Source of the DNA: Bacillota bacterium
Lineage (GTDB): Bacteria; Bacillota; Clostridia; Oscillospirales; Oscillospiraceae
Reading direction: 5' to 3'
Length of the DNA stretch: 64,000 nt
Assembly: GCA_030529825.1 (NCBI GenBank)
Contig: JAUMWD010000005.1
Location: 51,803-115,802, forward strand
Part shown: positions 1 through 8,917 of the stretch, piece after piece
Numbering within the stretch: the first letter of the stretch is position 1
Layout: each line of letters begins with the position of its first letter
Translations under genes and position numbers: made by a program
Notes under the pieces: model-generated
What the model was told of the DNA's origin: nothing
What the model saw: only the letters and a program-made list of their open reading frames with translations
Databases searched by the model: none

Positions 1-960
1 AATGAAGATATCGGCCGCCGATGTGAGCTCTTCAGAGAAGGTGCAGAGGCAATAAAAAATGCGGCGTTGAGCCTTGCGGATGAAAATGCCATGCCCAACG
101 GCGGACAGGGTGAAGCGGATGACAGCGACCGTGCCGAAGCCTGCACCTGCGTGTTCAGAACCAACGCCGAGCTCAATCGCGGTGATGTGGGAGTAATAAG
201 CATCAGCTATGATGTCTACACATACAGCGGCGGTGTTCACGGCTATGTATCCCGCGTTAGCGACACCTATGACGCGAAAACCGGCGAAAAGCTCAGTCTT
301 GAGACCGTTTCCGATGAGCCCGAGCTGCTGAATCAGCTTGTATATGGCTATATACTGAATATCTCTGCAGGAGAAAAGTATAAGGATGATTCGGGAGAAA
401 GCATTTTCTTCAATCCCGACCTTACGGAATCCATATCGGATATTATTGCAGGTGACAACTGGTATTTCAACGATGAAGGCCTTGTTTTCTATGCAAATCC
501 CTATGAGCTTGCTGCCTATAGCTATGGGCGTGTGGATTTTGTCGTGCCCTATGCTGCCATGGACGGACTGCTCAAGGAGAAGTATGTCCCGGCAGCGCTG
601 GAGGGTGAAAACGGCATGATGCTGGCGCAGAGTGGTGACGGCGAAGACGCCGCGGCACCGGAGCTCCTGGATACGGTTACTCTTGATGCCGAGGGCCAGA
701 GCGTTATCCTCACGGCTGAGGAAACCGTGTATGCCGTTCAGCTCGTACTGAGAAATAATGAAACGATGAGCGATAATTTCCTGTGGTACCGCAATTATAT
801 GACAACGGATGAGGCGGTGGAGCTTTTGAGCTTCATTCCCGATGTTCAGCCTAATGTGATTTTGCGATACACTTTGGCCGACGGAACGGTCATTGAGCGC
901 GGCATATCCCAGAGCGGCGAGGACGGCTCGATCATTCTCATCGAGCTTGCGGCTGGTTAA
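1..960 (+). CDS. DUF3298/DUF4163-type protein, 5' truncated
   Basis: The frame is open from base 1, so the start lies outside the window; the TTG at 67 is only the first internal start-like codon. The visible 319 residues contain the SISYDVYTYSGGVHG block followed by a YDAKTGEKLSL block, typical of the DUF4163/DUF3298 pair found in RsiV-like anti-sigma factors and in many Clostridia cell-surface proteins. The C-terminal third (from about 680) is a separate beta-rich segment. No membrane segment is seen in this part; an N-terminal anchor could lie upstream. The lipoprotein gene that follows starts 13 bases after the stop, so the two are probably co-transcribed. Function is unknown; lysozyme or envelope-stress sensing is only a family-level guess. 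Confidence 0.8.
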   Translation, partial: NEDIGRRCELFREGAEAIKNAALSLADENAMPNGGQGEADDSDRAEACTCVFRTNAELNRGDVGVISISYDVYTYSGGVHGYVSRVSDTYDAKTGEKLSLETVSDEPELLNQLVYGYILNISAGEKYKDDSGESIFFNPDLTESISDIIAGDNWYFNDEGLVFYANPYELAAYSYGRVDFVVPYAAMDGLLKEKYVPAALEGENGMMLAQSGDGEDAAAPELLDTVTLDAEGQSVILTAEETVYAVQLVLRNNETMSDNFLWYRNYMTTDEAVELLSFIPDVQPNVILRYTLADGTVIERGISQSGEDGSIILIELAAG

Positions 961-973
961 GCTGAAAGGCGAA

Positions 974-1636
974 ATGATGAAGCATATCTTAAAAAACAGA
1001 GTTATCATGGCTGCGCTGACCGCTGCGATGTGCCTGACTTTGCTCTGCGGCTGCGGCAGCCGGAATTTTGACGCGGCAGCCTATGTCAAGGGCGGACTTG
1101 ATGTCCTGTATTTAGGCGAGGTTTCCGATGAATACCTCAAGCTTGTGGTGGATAGCCGCGAGGATTGCCTTGCCATGTATGAGGAAAATGCCGTCAACGA
1201 GGCGGAAAACTTCGGCAAGATGTTTTATGTCGATGTAAACAATGAGCCCGAGGAAGCACTGATACAGCTATATAAGGACATTTTCGCCAAGAGTAAGTAT
1301 GAGGTGGGCGAGGCTGCGGAGGAAAACGGCGGATATACCGTGGAGGTTACTGTGTATCCCATTGACCTGTTCCGAACAAGCTATGAGGCACTGGATATGT
1401 ATGACCGTGAATTTACCCAGCGCTTTGCCGACGGCGAGTTTGAAGGTGCTGCAGGAAGTGATATCGAGAAGGATTATCTTCAGGGAATGATCGATATTCT
1501 GCGAAGCGGTCTTGACAGCCTGGGATATCTGGATGCCGTTACGGTAACTCTTCATCTTACCGATGACGGCGACGGCGTATATACTATAAACGACGATGAT
1601 TACGCCGAGCTCCATAGAAACATAATCGCATATTAA
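974..1636 (+). CDS. Putative lipoprotein of unknown function
   Basis: A protein of 220 residues beginning MMKHILKN, with a hydrophobic stretch ending in a lipobox (LLCGCG, Cys near residue 25), so an exported membrane-anchored lipoprotein. The start at 974 (or the adjacent ATG at 977) is chosen because an AAAGGCG ribosome site lies just upstream and the signal peptide begins there; the longer reading from 893 overlaps the preceding gene and lacks these. The mature part is acidic and mostly helical, with repeated Tyr/Asp/Glu positions, resembling DUF5105-like Clostridia lipoproteins, but I cannot assign a family firmly. It follows the DUF3298 protein closely and ends at a strong bidirectional terminator. 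Confidence 0.75.
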   Translation: MMKHILKNRVIMAALTAAMCLTLLCGCGSRNFDAAAYVKGGLDVLYLGEVSDEYLKLVVDSREDCLAMYEENAVNEAENFGKMFYVDVNNEPEEALIQLYKDIFAKSKYEVGEAAEENGGYTVEVTVYPIDLFRTSYEALDMYDREFTQRFADGEFEGAAGSDIEKDYLQGMIDILRSGLDSLGYLDAVTVTLHLTDDGDGVYTINDDDYAELHRNIIAY

Positions 1637-1646
1637 TTTCAAGCGT

Positions 1647-1681
1647 AAAAAAACGGACATCCACCGGATGTCCGTTTTTTG
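1647..1681. terminator. Bidirectional intrinsic terminator
   Basis: A 10-bp perfect stem (ACGGACATCC / GGATGTCCGT) with a 3-base loop is flanked by A7 on the left and T6 on the right. It can end both the lipoprotein transcript (+) and the converging pnp transcript (-). Confidence 0.9.
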
Positions 1682-1690
1682 CTTTCTTAA

Positions 1691-3811
1691 TTATGCTTCG
1701 CCGCGCTCGCGGAGTGCGTCCTTGCGGCTCAGGTCGATGCGGCCGCGGTCATCAACGTTCATAACCTTAACCCAGGTCATGTCGCCGATGTTCAGAACGT
1801 CTTCGACCTTTTCGGTGCGCTTGAACTCAAGATCCTTGATCTTTACAAGGCCGTCCTTGCCGGGAGCAAGCTCAACCCATGCGCCGAACTCGGAGCGAAT
1901 GTTGGAAACCTTACCGTAGTAAAGGGCGCCCACAACAGGCTCAAAAACGATGTTCTCGATGATGGTGCGTGCTGCGCGGCAGGCCTCGATATCCTCGGAG
2001 GCGATGAAGATGTTGCCGTCGTCGTCAATGTCGATCTTGCAGCCGGTGTCAGCGGTGATCTTCTGAATGACCTTGCCGCCGGAGCCGATAACCTCGCGGA
2101 TCTTGTCGGGGTTGATCTTCATCTGAATCATCTTGGGAGCAGTCTTTGCAAGCTCCTTGCGAGGCTCGGAGATAACGGGGAGCATAATCTCGTCGAGAAT
2201 CTGGAAGCGTGCTTCGCGGGTAATCTGGAATGCTTCCTTGACGATTTCGTGCTTCAGACCGTCGTTCTTAAGGTCCATCTGAATTGCGGTGATACCGTTC
2301 TTGGTGCCTGCAACCTTGAAGTCCATCTCGCCGTGGAAGTCCTCAACACCCTGAATGTCGATGAAGGTGGTGAAGTCGTCGCCGTCCTGAATGAGACCGC
2401 AGGAGATGCCTGCAACGGGAGCCTTGATGGGGACGCCTGCGTCCATAAGTGCCAGGGTGGTGCCGCAGATGGAGCCCTGGGAGGTGGAGCCGTTGGAGGA
2501 GAGAATTTCGGAAACTACACGGATAGTGTAGGGGAAGTCTTCGACAGAGGGAATAACGGATTCCAGTGCCTTTTCTACCAGTGCGCCGTGGCCGTATTCG
2601 CGGCGTCCGGTGCTGCGGCTGGCACGAGCTTCGCCGGTGGAGTAGGAAGGCATATTGTAGTGGTGCATGAAGCGCTTTTCTTCCTCTTCCCAGATGGTGT
2701 CCAGCTTCTGGCTCATGGACATGGTTGCCAGAGTTGCAATGGAGAGAACCTGAGTCTGACCGCGGGTGAAGAGACCGGAGCCGTGAACAACGGGAAGAAC
2801 GCCGACCTCGGAGCCCAGAGGACGGATTTCGTTCATCTGACGGCCGTCAACGCGCTTGCCTGCCAGCAGCCACTTCTTGACAACCTTCTTCTGCAGCTTG
2901 TAGAGGATTTCGTCCATGAACTGCATCATGTCGGGATGCTCTTCCTCGTACTTTTCCTGCATTGCGGTAATCCAGTCGTTAACGCGTGCCTCGCGGACAT
3001 TCTTGTCGTCGGTGTCCATGCAGTATTCCATGCCCTCGAACTCGTTTTCAACGAGCTTTGCAAAGAGCTCTTCGTCGAAGGAGGCGTGCTCATACTCGAA
3101 CTTGGGCTTGCCGATTTCCTGAACCATCTGGTCGATGAGGTCCAGAACGGGCTGCAGATGCTCGTGAGCCTGAACGATGCCCTCGTACATAACCTCGTCG
3201 GGAACCTGATCAGCCTCGGACTCGATCATGACGATCTTCTTGTGTGTTGCTGCGATGGTGGTGGTCATGCGGTTGGTCTTCTTTTCCTCTGCGGTGGGGT
3301 TGAAGAGATACTTCTCGCCGTCCCAGCCCAGAACGATGCCGGCAATAGGACCGTTGAAGGGAACATCGGAAATGGAAACGGCAGCGGATGCGCCGATCAT
3401 TGCGGTAATTTCGGGGCTGCAGTCGCGGTCAACGGAGAGAACCTCGCAGGCGATGACAACGTCATTGCGGAGGTCGGTGGGGAAGAGAGGACGCATGGGA
3501 CGGTCGATAAGGCGGGAAGCCAGAACTGCGGGGAGGCTGGGCTTGCCTTCGCGGCGCATGAAGCTGCCGGGAATGCGGCCCACTGCGTAGAGCTTTTCGT
3601 TGAAGTCAACTGCGAGGGGGAAGTAGTCGATGCCGTCCTTGGGGCGGGCGGATGCGGTGCAGGTAACGAGAACGGTGGTTTCGCCGTACTTTACGAGAAC
3701 TGCCGCGTTGCAGAGCTCTGCCATCTTGCCGACTTCCATGGAAAGGGGACGGCCTTCGTAGGTCATCTCAAACTTGCGGTAGTTGGGAAACTGCTTGTGA
3801 GTGATAATCAT
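1691..3811 (-). CDS. pnp: Polyribonucleotide nucleotidyltransferase (PNPase)
   Basis: A 706-residue protein, the usual PNPase length. Two RNase PH-like core domains span the first ~550 residues, with an all-alpha linker between them. They are followed by a KH domain (VIGSGGKVIQKI, about 570-600) and an S1 domain (YYGKVSNIRSEFGAWVEL, about 630-695). The enzyme degrades RNA 3' to 5' by phosphorolysis in the RNA decay machinery. The start at 3811 is supported by AAAGGAG seven bases upstream and by the conserved MIITHKQFPNY-type N-terminus; the in-frame ATG at 3883 lies in a structured leader and is rejected. It follows rpsO on the same strand, the conserved rpsO-pnp order, but with a terminator and a 280-base leader between them. 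Confidence 0.97.
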   Translation of the reverse strand: MIITHKQFPNYRKFEMTYEGRPLSMEVGKMAELCNAAVLVKYGETTVLVTCTASARPKDGIDYFPLAVDFNEKLYAVGRIPGSFMRREGKPSLPAVLASRLIDRPMRPLFPTDLRNDVVIACEVLSVDRDCSPEITAMIGASAAVSISDVPFNGPIAGIVLGWDGEKYLFNPTAEEKKTNRMTTTIAATHKKIVMIESEADQVPDEVMYEGIVQAHEHLQPVLDLIDQMVQEIGKPKFEYEHASFDEELFAKLVENEFEGMEYCMDTDDKNVREARVNDWITAMQEKYEEEHPDMMQFMDEILYKLQKKVVKKWLLAGKRVDGRQMNEIRPLGSEVGVLPVVHGSGLFTRGQTQVLSIATLATMSMSQKLDTIWEEEEKRFMHHYNMPSYSTGEARASRSTGRREYGHGALVEKALESVIPSVEDFPYTIRVVSEILSSNGSTSQGSICGTTLALMDAGVPIKAPVAGISCGLIQDGDDFTTFIDIQGVEDFHGEMDFKVAGTKNGITAIQMDLKNDGLKHEIVKEAFQITREARFQILDEIMLPVISEPRKELAKTAPKMIQMKINPDKIREVIGSGGKVIQKITADTGCKIDIDDDGNIFIASEDIEACRAARTIIENIVFEPVVGALYYGKVSNIRSEFGAWVELAPGKDGLVKIKDLEFKRTEKVEDVLNIGDMTWVKVMNVDDRGRIDLSRKDALRERGEA

Positions 3812-3843
3812 TTGTTTTACTCCTTTTCTTTTTTTTCTTCGAA

Positions 3844-3909
3844 CGCAGGAGCATAGCACTTGAAAATAAGCCCCTTTGGGCACATTTTCAAATACTAAGC
3901 TACCCTGCG
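3844..3909 (-). promoter_or_regulatory. Structured 5' leader of pnp
   Basis: Nested inverted repeats lie just upstream of the pnp ribosome site: an outer CGCAGG (3844-3849) / CCTGCG (3904-3909) and an inner TTGAAAAT (3860-3867) / ATTTTCAA (3884-3891), capped by a GCCCC/GGGC loop region. In other bacteria a long hairpin in the pnp leader is cleaved by RNase III and used by PNPase for autocontrol. By analogy this may be the same type of element; only the folding potential is seen here. Confidence 0.5.
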
Positions 3910-4024
3910 CTCATTTGTTTGATGAACTGTGATTTGGTACGCGAGTGCACCGAGATAATTGGCGCCTCTACCGGTCGGGCTGACGCAAAACCGAAAAAAT
4001 AAGGCGGAGTTGCGTCGCTGAAAG

Positions 4025-4058
4025 GAAAAAGTCAGGACAATATTAAATTGTCCTGACT
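4025..4058 (-). terminator. Intrinsic terminator after rpsO
   Basis: An 11-bp stem AGTCAGGACAA / TTGTCCTGACT (4030-4058), followed on the minus strand by TTTTTCC. It separates rpsO from pnp, so pnp expression needs read-through or its own promoter in 3910-4020, where I see no convincing -35/-10 pair. Confidence 0.85.
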
Positions 4059-4091
4059 TCAAAAACCTTCATACCCTTCGGATTGCCGGAC

Positions 4092-4358
4092 TTACTTGCG
4101 GATGCCCAGCTTTGCAATGATTGCACGGTAACGCTCGATGTCCTTCTTTGCGAGGTAGTCGAGCAGACGGCGGCGCTTACCGACCATCTTGTACATGCCC
4201 AGACGGCTGTGCTTGTCGTTGGGATGAACCTTCAGGTGAGCGGTGAGCTCGCGGATGCGCTGAGTGAGGATTGCGATCTGAACCTCGGGAGAACCGGTGT
4301 CGGTCTCATGGGTTCTGTTTTCTGCGATAACCTGAGTCTTGGTTTCTTTGGTAATCAT
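4092..4358 (-). CDS. rpsO: 30S ribosomal protein S15
   Basis: Complete 88-residue S15 with the conserved [23 protein letters not shown] and KRRRLLDYL segments. It binds the central domain of 16S rRNA early in small-subunit assembly. The ATG at 4358 has AAAGGGG nine bases upstream. It has its own promoter and leader (4375-4481) and a terminator before pnp. Confidence 0.98.
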   Translation of the reverse strand: MITKETKTQVIAENRTHETDTGSPEVQIAILTQRIRELTAHLKVHPNDKHSRLGMYKMVGKRRRLLDYLAKKDIERYRAIIAKLGIRK

Positions 4359-4374
4359 AATGATACCCCTTTCA

Positions 4375-4435
4375 AAAATATTTTATACCCAATGACTAAG
4401 CAGAGGGAGGAAAGGTCTCCCAAGTGCTGAGTTCA
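4375..4435 (-). promoter_or_regulatory. rpsO 5' leader with possible S15 autoregulatory fold
   Basis: Between promoter and start codon the minus strand can fold GGGAG/CTCCC inside an outer AGCA/TGCT pairing, close to the ribosome site. S15 binds its own leader in several bacteria, with unrelated folds in different phyla. I can show pairing potential but not a match to a known S15 leader family. Confidence 0.35.
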
Positions 4436-4452
4436 CGGGCTTAAGCCACAAT

Positions 4453-4481
4453 ATATTACCACTATACAATATATTTGTAAA
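4453..4481 (-). promoter_or_regulatory. Sigma-A promoter of rpsO
   Basis: Read on the minus strand: -35 TTTACA, a 17-base spacer and -10 TAATAT. Both hexamers are within one or two changes of consensus, and the site points at rpsO with a leader of about 90 bases. Confidence 0.75.
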
Positions 4482-4505
4482 GCTTTTTTTGCCTTTTTCG
4501 GGAAA

Positions 4506-5018
4506 TTATTCTCCTGAATATACAAGCTGATACATTTCCGCAAGGGCTTCGGGGGCTGCGCCCTCACACATGGAGATGGAATAGCTGTAGCCGTTGTCAA
4601 ACCACGTTGCAGCGCCCATGCTTCCGTTTTCGTCAACGTTTACGGTCAGGGCAGGAGTGGAGCTGTAGTCAATTTCGGTCATGCTGCCCGACGTAATATA
4701 CATACCGCTGATGTCCTGAAATTCAGCGGTTTTCTGCACGCGGTAGCTGTATTCCAACCCGTCATACATAAACTGTACCTCACCAAGCTCACCATTTATG
4801 ACGAAATAATTTACATCCTCGGCGCCTTCGGGGGGAACAAGAGCAACGCCGATGGTGCTTTCAAGCTCCTCGGGCGTAACCTCAACCATTGGATTTACCA
4901 TCTGTGCATTACCTCCGTTGCCGTCTGCTTCTTCGGGTTCGTCGTTCACCGATTCTCCGCAGGCGCAGAGTGCGAAAACCATCATAAGCACAAGGGTGAG
5001 AGCAACAAGCTTTTTCAT
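4506..5018 (-). CDS. Putative lipoprotein of unknown function
   Basis: A 170-residue exported lipoprotein: MKKLVALTL, a hydrophobic core and lipobox FALCACG (Cys near residue 20), then an acidic Gly/Asn linker and a compact beta-rich domain from about residue 50. That domain alternates short strands around GLEYSYR and YITSGSMTEIDY, similar in style to DUF4367-type domains, but no family is firmly recognised. AAAGGAG precedes the ATG. Its 3' end abuts the rpsO promoter and no clear terminator separates them, so read-through into rpsO is possible. Confidence 0.75.
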   Translation of the reverse strand: MKKLVALTLVLMMVFALCACGESVNDEPEEADGNGGNAQMVNPMVEVTPEELESTIGVALVPPEGAEDVNYFVINGELGEVQFMYDGLEYSYRVQKTAEFQDISGMYITSGSMTEIDYSSTPALTVNVDENGSMGAATWFDNGYSYSISMCEGAAPEALAEMYQLVYSGE

Positions 5019-5108
5019 GTCAATTCTCCTTTTGCTTTATTTGTTTCAACATACCATATGACGGTCAAAAAGGCAAATTGTTTCATGCTTATTTAACATT
5101 TGAGTATA

Positions 5109-5137
5109 TTGACGGCAATTGTATGCTATGATATACT
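5109..5137 (+). promoter_or_regulatory. Sigma-A promoter of the CNNM/CBS pair
   Basis: -35 TTGACG, a 17-base spacer and -10 TATACT, 58 bases upstream of the first of the two overlapping membrane-protein genes. Confidence 0.8.
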
Positions 5138-5194
5138 GATTTTCACTTTATATTTATAAAGATATTGAATTTGTTGGGAGAGTGTTAATCCGAA

Positions 5195-6466
5195 ATGGAT
5201 GAAGGCAGTCGATTGTCGCTGATAATCGTTATTGTTCTTTTGTTCTGCGCGGCTTTCTTTGCCGTTGCGGAAACAGCTTTCGCCTCCGTGTCACGCATAA
5301 AGATTAAAACTGCGGCAGACAGAGGCGATACCCGGGCGAAAAAGGCACTTTTCGTGCTGGATAACTTTGACCGTGCCATTACCACAATTCTCATTTGCAC
5401 AAATATCATTCACATTGCGGCAGCAACCATTGTCACTGTTACCGTTATTAATCAGTGGGGCAAGGGCGCCGTCGCTTTGAGTACGATTATAACCACGGTT
5501 GTGGTGTTCTTCGTGGGCGAAATGCTTCCGAAGAGTATAGCGAAAAAATACAGTGAGCGGTTGTCTTTGACAATGGCGGGATCACTGTGCTTTTTTATGT
5601 CCGTTTTGAAGCCGCTTTCGGCGGTTTTATCCGCCATCGGAAACTTCGCGGCAAGGTTTGTCAAGGCAGATCCGGAGATAACCGTCACCGAGGATGAGAT
5701 TTTCGACATCATCGAGGATATGACGGAGGAGGGAAGCCTTGACGAGGAGCAGAGCGAGCTTATTTCCTCTGCCCTGCAGTTCGGCGACACAACTGTTGAA
5801 AGCGTGCTGACCTCCCGAGTTGACCTTGCGGCCATAGATGTTGAGGACTCCATGGAGGAAACTCTGAAATTCATCCGCGAGTCAACCCACTCACGCCTTC
5901 CCGTCTACGAGGGAAGCATAGATAATATCATCGGCATTCTGCAGATACGCAAGTATATCAAGGCCTATCTCCATGAGGGCAGTAAGCTCAATATCCGTGA
6001 GCTTTTGGACGAGCCCTATTTCGTGCATCAGAGCACCAATATCGACGACCTGCTGCCCGTAATGAGCAAGCACCGCCTCAATATGGCCGTTGTCACGGAT
6101 AACTACGGCGGCACTCTGGGAATCGTCACCGTTGAGGATATCCTCGAGGAGCTTGTGGGCGAAATCTGGGACGAGGACGATGTCATTGAGGAGCCCTATA
6201 AGGACATGGGCGACGGCGTATGGGATGTGGACTCTGAAATGACGGTGTCCGATGTCTTCGAGCTCCTGGAATTTGACGACCCCGAGGAAAACGAGGGCTT
6301 TGCCAATAAGCTCATGGGCGAATGGGCCTATGAGCAGTTTGCCTCGATTCCCAAGGTGGGAGCAGGCTTTAAATATTATAATGTATCCGTTACCGTTGCG
6401 GAAATGGTGCATAATCGCATAATGCGCCTTACCGCCGTTCTAAAGCAGGGAGGTGAGGAGGAATGA
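5195..6466 (+). CDS. CNNM/CBS-domain membrane protein (HlyC/CorC family)
   Basis: A 423-residue protein with the standard order of this family. The CNNM/DUF21 transmembrane domain is at about 5-165, with hydrophobic segments near 8-30, 60-82, 90-112 and 125-150 and a GEMLPKSIAKK motif. A CBS pair (about 190-310) and a CorC_HlyC transporter-associated domain (about 330-415) follow. Members act in divalent-metal (Mg2+ or Co2+) efflux or homeostasis; older names call them hemolysins without good reason. GGGAGAG precedes the ATG. The stop overlaps the start of the next gene, a paralogue, by four bases (ATGA), so the two are translationally coupled and may form a heteromer. Confidence 0.9.
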   Translation: MDEGSRLSLIIVIVLLFCAAFFAVAETAFASVSRIKIKTAADRGDTRAKKALFVLDNFDRAITTILICTNIIHIAAATIVTVTVINQWGKGAVALSTIITTVVVFFVGEMLPKSIAKKYSERLSLTMAGSLCFFMSVLKPLSAVLSAIGNFAARFVKADPEITVTEDEIFDIIEDMTEEGSLDEEQSELISSALQFGDTTVESVLTSRVDLAAIDVEDSMEETLKFIRESTHSRLPVYEGSIDNIIGILQIRKYIKAYLHEGSKLNIRELLDEPYFVHQSTNIDDLLPVMSKHRLNMAVVTDNYGGTLGIVTVEDILEELVGEIWDEDDVIEEPYKDMGDGVWDVDSEMTVSDVFELLEFDDPEENEGFANKLMGEWAYEQFASIPKVGAGFKYYNVSVTVAEMVHNRIMRLTAVLKQGGEEE

Positions 6467-7740
6467 CAGCCTATCTCTGCATGGCAGGCATTATTGTCTG
6501 CGTTTTCTTCTCAAACTATTTCTCCTCATCCGAAATGGCCTATTCCTCCTGCAATAAGATGCGTCTGGAAAATGCCATGGAGGAGGGCTCAAGGCGAGCT
6601 GCCGTTGCCGTTAAGATAACCGAGCGCTTTGACGATACCCTTTCTGCAATCCTCATCGGCAACAACCTTGTAAATATCGCGGCTTCTTCTCTGGGCTCAT
6701 TGACCATGATTGAGCTTCTTGATGAAGCAAAGGGCACGGAATATGCCTGGGTTTCAACCCTTGTCATCACCCTGCTGGTCATCATTTTCGGCGAGACCAT
6801 GCCCAAGATTATCGCGAAAAACAGCGCAAACCGCATAGCCTTAAGCCATGCCTACTTTGTCCGAGGACTTACAATTGTTCTCAAGCCCGTAATATGGATT
6901 GTGGTGGGGCTTGTCCGCCTTGTCACCGTGGGCATGAAGGGTGAGACGGACGAGGACGAGGATGCCGCAGTGGAGGAGCTTTCCTCTATTATTGAAACCG
7001 CTGAGGACGAGGATGTCCTTGACGAGGACCAGTCCGAGCTTGTTCAGGCGGCAATAGACTTTGCCGATGTTTCCGCCTCCGAGGTCATGACAGCCCGAGT
7101 TGACGTGGAGGCCCTTGACATTGACGATGACTGGGAGGAGATTCTCCGGTTCATCGATGAATGCTCCTACTCACGCATCCCCGTATATGAGGACAGCGTG
7201 GATAATGTCATCGGTGTTCTGTATCTCAACCACCTGCTGAAGGCCATGACCGATGAGGAAAAGCCTGATTTGCGCAGCCTGCTCATGCAGCCCTGCTATG
7301 TCTATAAGACCATGAAGCTGCCCGCAGTATTAAGCGAGCTCAAGCGGGCAAAGCAGCACCTTGCCATTGTCACAGATGAATATGCAGGCACTTTGGGCGT
7401 GGTGTCCATGGAGGATGTTTTAGAGCAGCTCGTGGGGGAAATCTGGGACGAAACCGACGAGGTGGAGGAAGAGGTCGTGGAGCGCTCCGACGGCTTGTAT
7501 GAGCTTGACGGCGACATGGTGATCTCCGACTTCCTTGAGCTTCTGGGCATTCCCGAGGAAAGCTTTGAGGCGGAAAGCGAAACTGTGGGCGGCTGGACGA
7601 TTGAAATGTTCGGCAGATTCCCCAGAGCAAACGATGGCTTCCGGTATGAAAACCTCTCCGTAACTGTCATGGAAATGGACGGCAGGAGAGTTGAAAAAAT
7701 CCTCGTCAAGCAGGATGAGCCTGAAGAGGACGAGGAGTGA
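6463..7740 (+). CDS. CNNM/CBS-domain membrane protein, tandem paralogue
   Basis: 425 residues with the same CNNM-CBS-CBS-CorC_HlyC layout as the gene before it. It shows the equivalent GETMPKIIAKN motif, the DLDEDQSEL-type linker, the VEDILEELVGEIWDE-like block (here MEDVLEQLVGEIWDE) and an acidic C-terminal tail. It starts on the ATG that overlaps the upstream stop. The pair looks like an old tandem duplication kept as a coupled two-gene operon. A role in metal ion efflux is inferred from family only. Confidence 0.9.
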   Translation: MTAYLCMAGIIVCVFFSNYFSSSEMAYSSCNKMRLENAMEEGSRRAAVAVKITERFDDTLSAILIGNNLVNIAASSLGSLTMIELLDEAKGTEYAWVSTLVITLLVIIFGETMPKIIAKNSANRIALSHAYFVRGLTIVLKPVIWIVVGLVRLVTVGMKGETDEDEDAAVEELSSIIETAEDEDVLDEDQSELVQAAIDFADVSASEVMTARVDVEALDIDDDWEEILRFIDECSYSRIPVYEDSVDNVIGVLYLNHLLKAMTDEEKPDLRSLLMQPCYVYKTMKLPAVLSELKRAKQHLAIVTDEYAGTLGVVSMEDVLEQLVGEIWDETDEVEEEVVERSDGLYELDGDMVISDFLELLGIPEESFEAESETVGGWTIEMFGRFPRANDGFRYENLSVTVMEMDGRRVEKILVKQDEPEEDEE

Positions 7741-7746
7741 AAATGA

Positions 7747-7776
7747 AATGCACGCATCATTGATGCGTGCATTTTT
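7747..7776 (+). terminator. Intrinsic terminator
   Basis: Perfect stem AATGCACGCATCA / TGATGCGTGCATT followed by TTTTTG directly after the second CNNM gene. The next 170 bases before the LysR promoter are AT-rich with no gene seen. Confidence 0.9.
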
Positions 7777-7950
7777 GCTGCTTATAAAACAGTATGCGGC
7801 TTGGCGTTACGACACATTGCGAGGAAATGTACAACAAATCGATGTGGAAATTACCGGAATTTTTGCTTTTTTTAATGGCAATATGCAACAAAATACATTA
7901 TGAATAGTCGACACATTTCACAAGCTTTGTTGCCAACAGACAAAACTTCC

Positions 7951-7979
7951 TTGCTAAAGTCAATTTAAATTGTTATAAT
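7951..7979 (+). promoter_or_regulatory. Sigma-A promoter of the LysR gene
   Basis: -35 TTGCTA, a 17-base spacer and perfect -10 TATAAT, 48 bases upstream of the LysR start codon. Confidence 0.8.
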
Positions 7980-8026
7980 GCAGTTTGATAAATCGTTTGC
8001 AAACTACTGTGAGAGGATGCGAAACC

Positions 8027-8917
8027 ATGACTCTGCGAAACCTCCAGATTTTTGTTGCCGTCGCCGACTGCCTTAATATGACAATGGCCGCAAAAAAATT
8101 GTATATTTCCCAACCCTCTGTCAGCATGGCTGTTTCCGAAATTGAAAAGGAATACGGCGTTGCTCTTTTTGAGCGAATCTCCGGCAAGCTCAAGCTCACA
8201 CCCATGGGTAAGACACTCCGTGCCTATGCACAGAATGTGCTTGAGCTCATAGAAAAGATGGAGAGCCTGACGCGGGAGGAGTCAACCGCCTGTATAAAAA
8301 TCGGCGTTACGGTTACTATAGGCTCTACCATCATGGGCCCCATAATTGCGAAGATGAAGGAGTCCATGCCCAAGGTCGATTATCATGTCACGGTTGCCAA
8401 TACGAGGATAATCGAAAAAATGCTCATGAATTCCGAGGTGGATATTGCCTTTGTAGAGGGGCAGGTATCCAACCCGAATCTTGAGGTCTACGAGGTCCTT
8501 TCCGATGAGCTTATTGCCATAAGCGGTCCGCAGTATTGCTGCTGCGGCAAGGACAGCGTTACATTAAAGGAAATCTCAAAGGAGCCGCTTATACTGCGTG
8601 AGCCCGAAAGCGGCACAAGAGCGTTCTTTGAGGAGGCCATGCAGAAGGCCGGCCTTGATTATACCGTGCGTTGGACAAGCTACAGCTACGGCGCAATTAT
8701 TCAGGCGGTTAAAAACAACCTGGGTGTCGGCATAATCTCTCGCAAGCTCGTTGAAAAACATCTTGAAGACGGCTCGCTGTGCGGCTGCAGAATCAAGGAC
8801 GCAAACCTCAGCAGAAGCTTCCGCCTTGTTTATGTAGAGAACAAGTACATCACGGATATGATGCTGAAGTTCTCCGAAATCGTGGGAAACCTTGCTGCAA
8901 TTGAAATGAGTAAATAG
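8027..8917 (+). CDS. LysR-family transcriptional regulator
   Basis: A 296-residue LysR-type regulator. The winged helix-turn-helix is at about 1-60 (LRNLQIFVAVAD, then QPSVSMAVSEIEKEYGVALFER), and the periplasmic-binding-protein-like effector domain occupies about 88-290. The ATG at 8027 is preferred because GAGAGG lies just upstream and the protein then begins at the usual LysR position; the TTG at 7985 would add residues outside the family. It lies directly upstream of the GltS-like transporter on the same strand, about 2.7 kb ahead of the Xsc gene, so it is the likely local regulator, perhaps with a sulfonate or sulfur metabolite as effector (inference). Confidence 0.92.
   Translation: MTLRNLQIFVAVADCLNMTMAAKKLYISQPSVSMAVSEIEKEYGVALFERISGKLKLTPMGKTLRAYAQNVLELIEKMESLTREESTACIKIGVTVTIGSTIMGPIIAKMKESMPKVDYHVTVANTRIIEKMLMNSEVDIAFVEGQVSNPNLEVYEVLSDELIAISGPQYCCCGKDSVTLKEISKEPLILREPESGTRAFFEEAMQKAGLDYTVRWTSYSYGAIIQAVKNNLGVGIISRKLVEKHLEDGSLCGCRIKDANLSRSFRLVYVENKYITDMMLKFSEIVGNLAAIEMSK

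Noticed and set aside
893..973. Longer start for the second lipoprotein
   Set aside because: It would overlap the preceding gene, lacks a ribosome site and would bury the signal peptide.
2249..3856. 535-codon open frame antisense to pnp
   Set aside because: It is the mirror of biased pnp codons, has low-complexity Gly/Ala/Val/Asn content and no ribosome site; pnp is certain.
3925..4020. Small RNA gene between rpsO and pnp
   Set aside because: Short pairings occur but there is no promoter-terminator pair enclosing an independent RNA; better explained as pnp leader.
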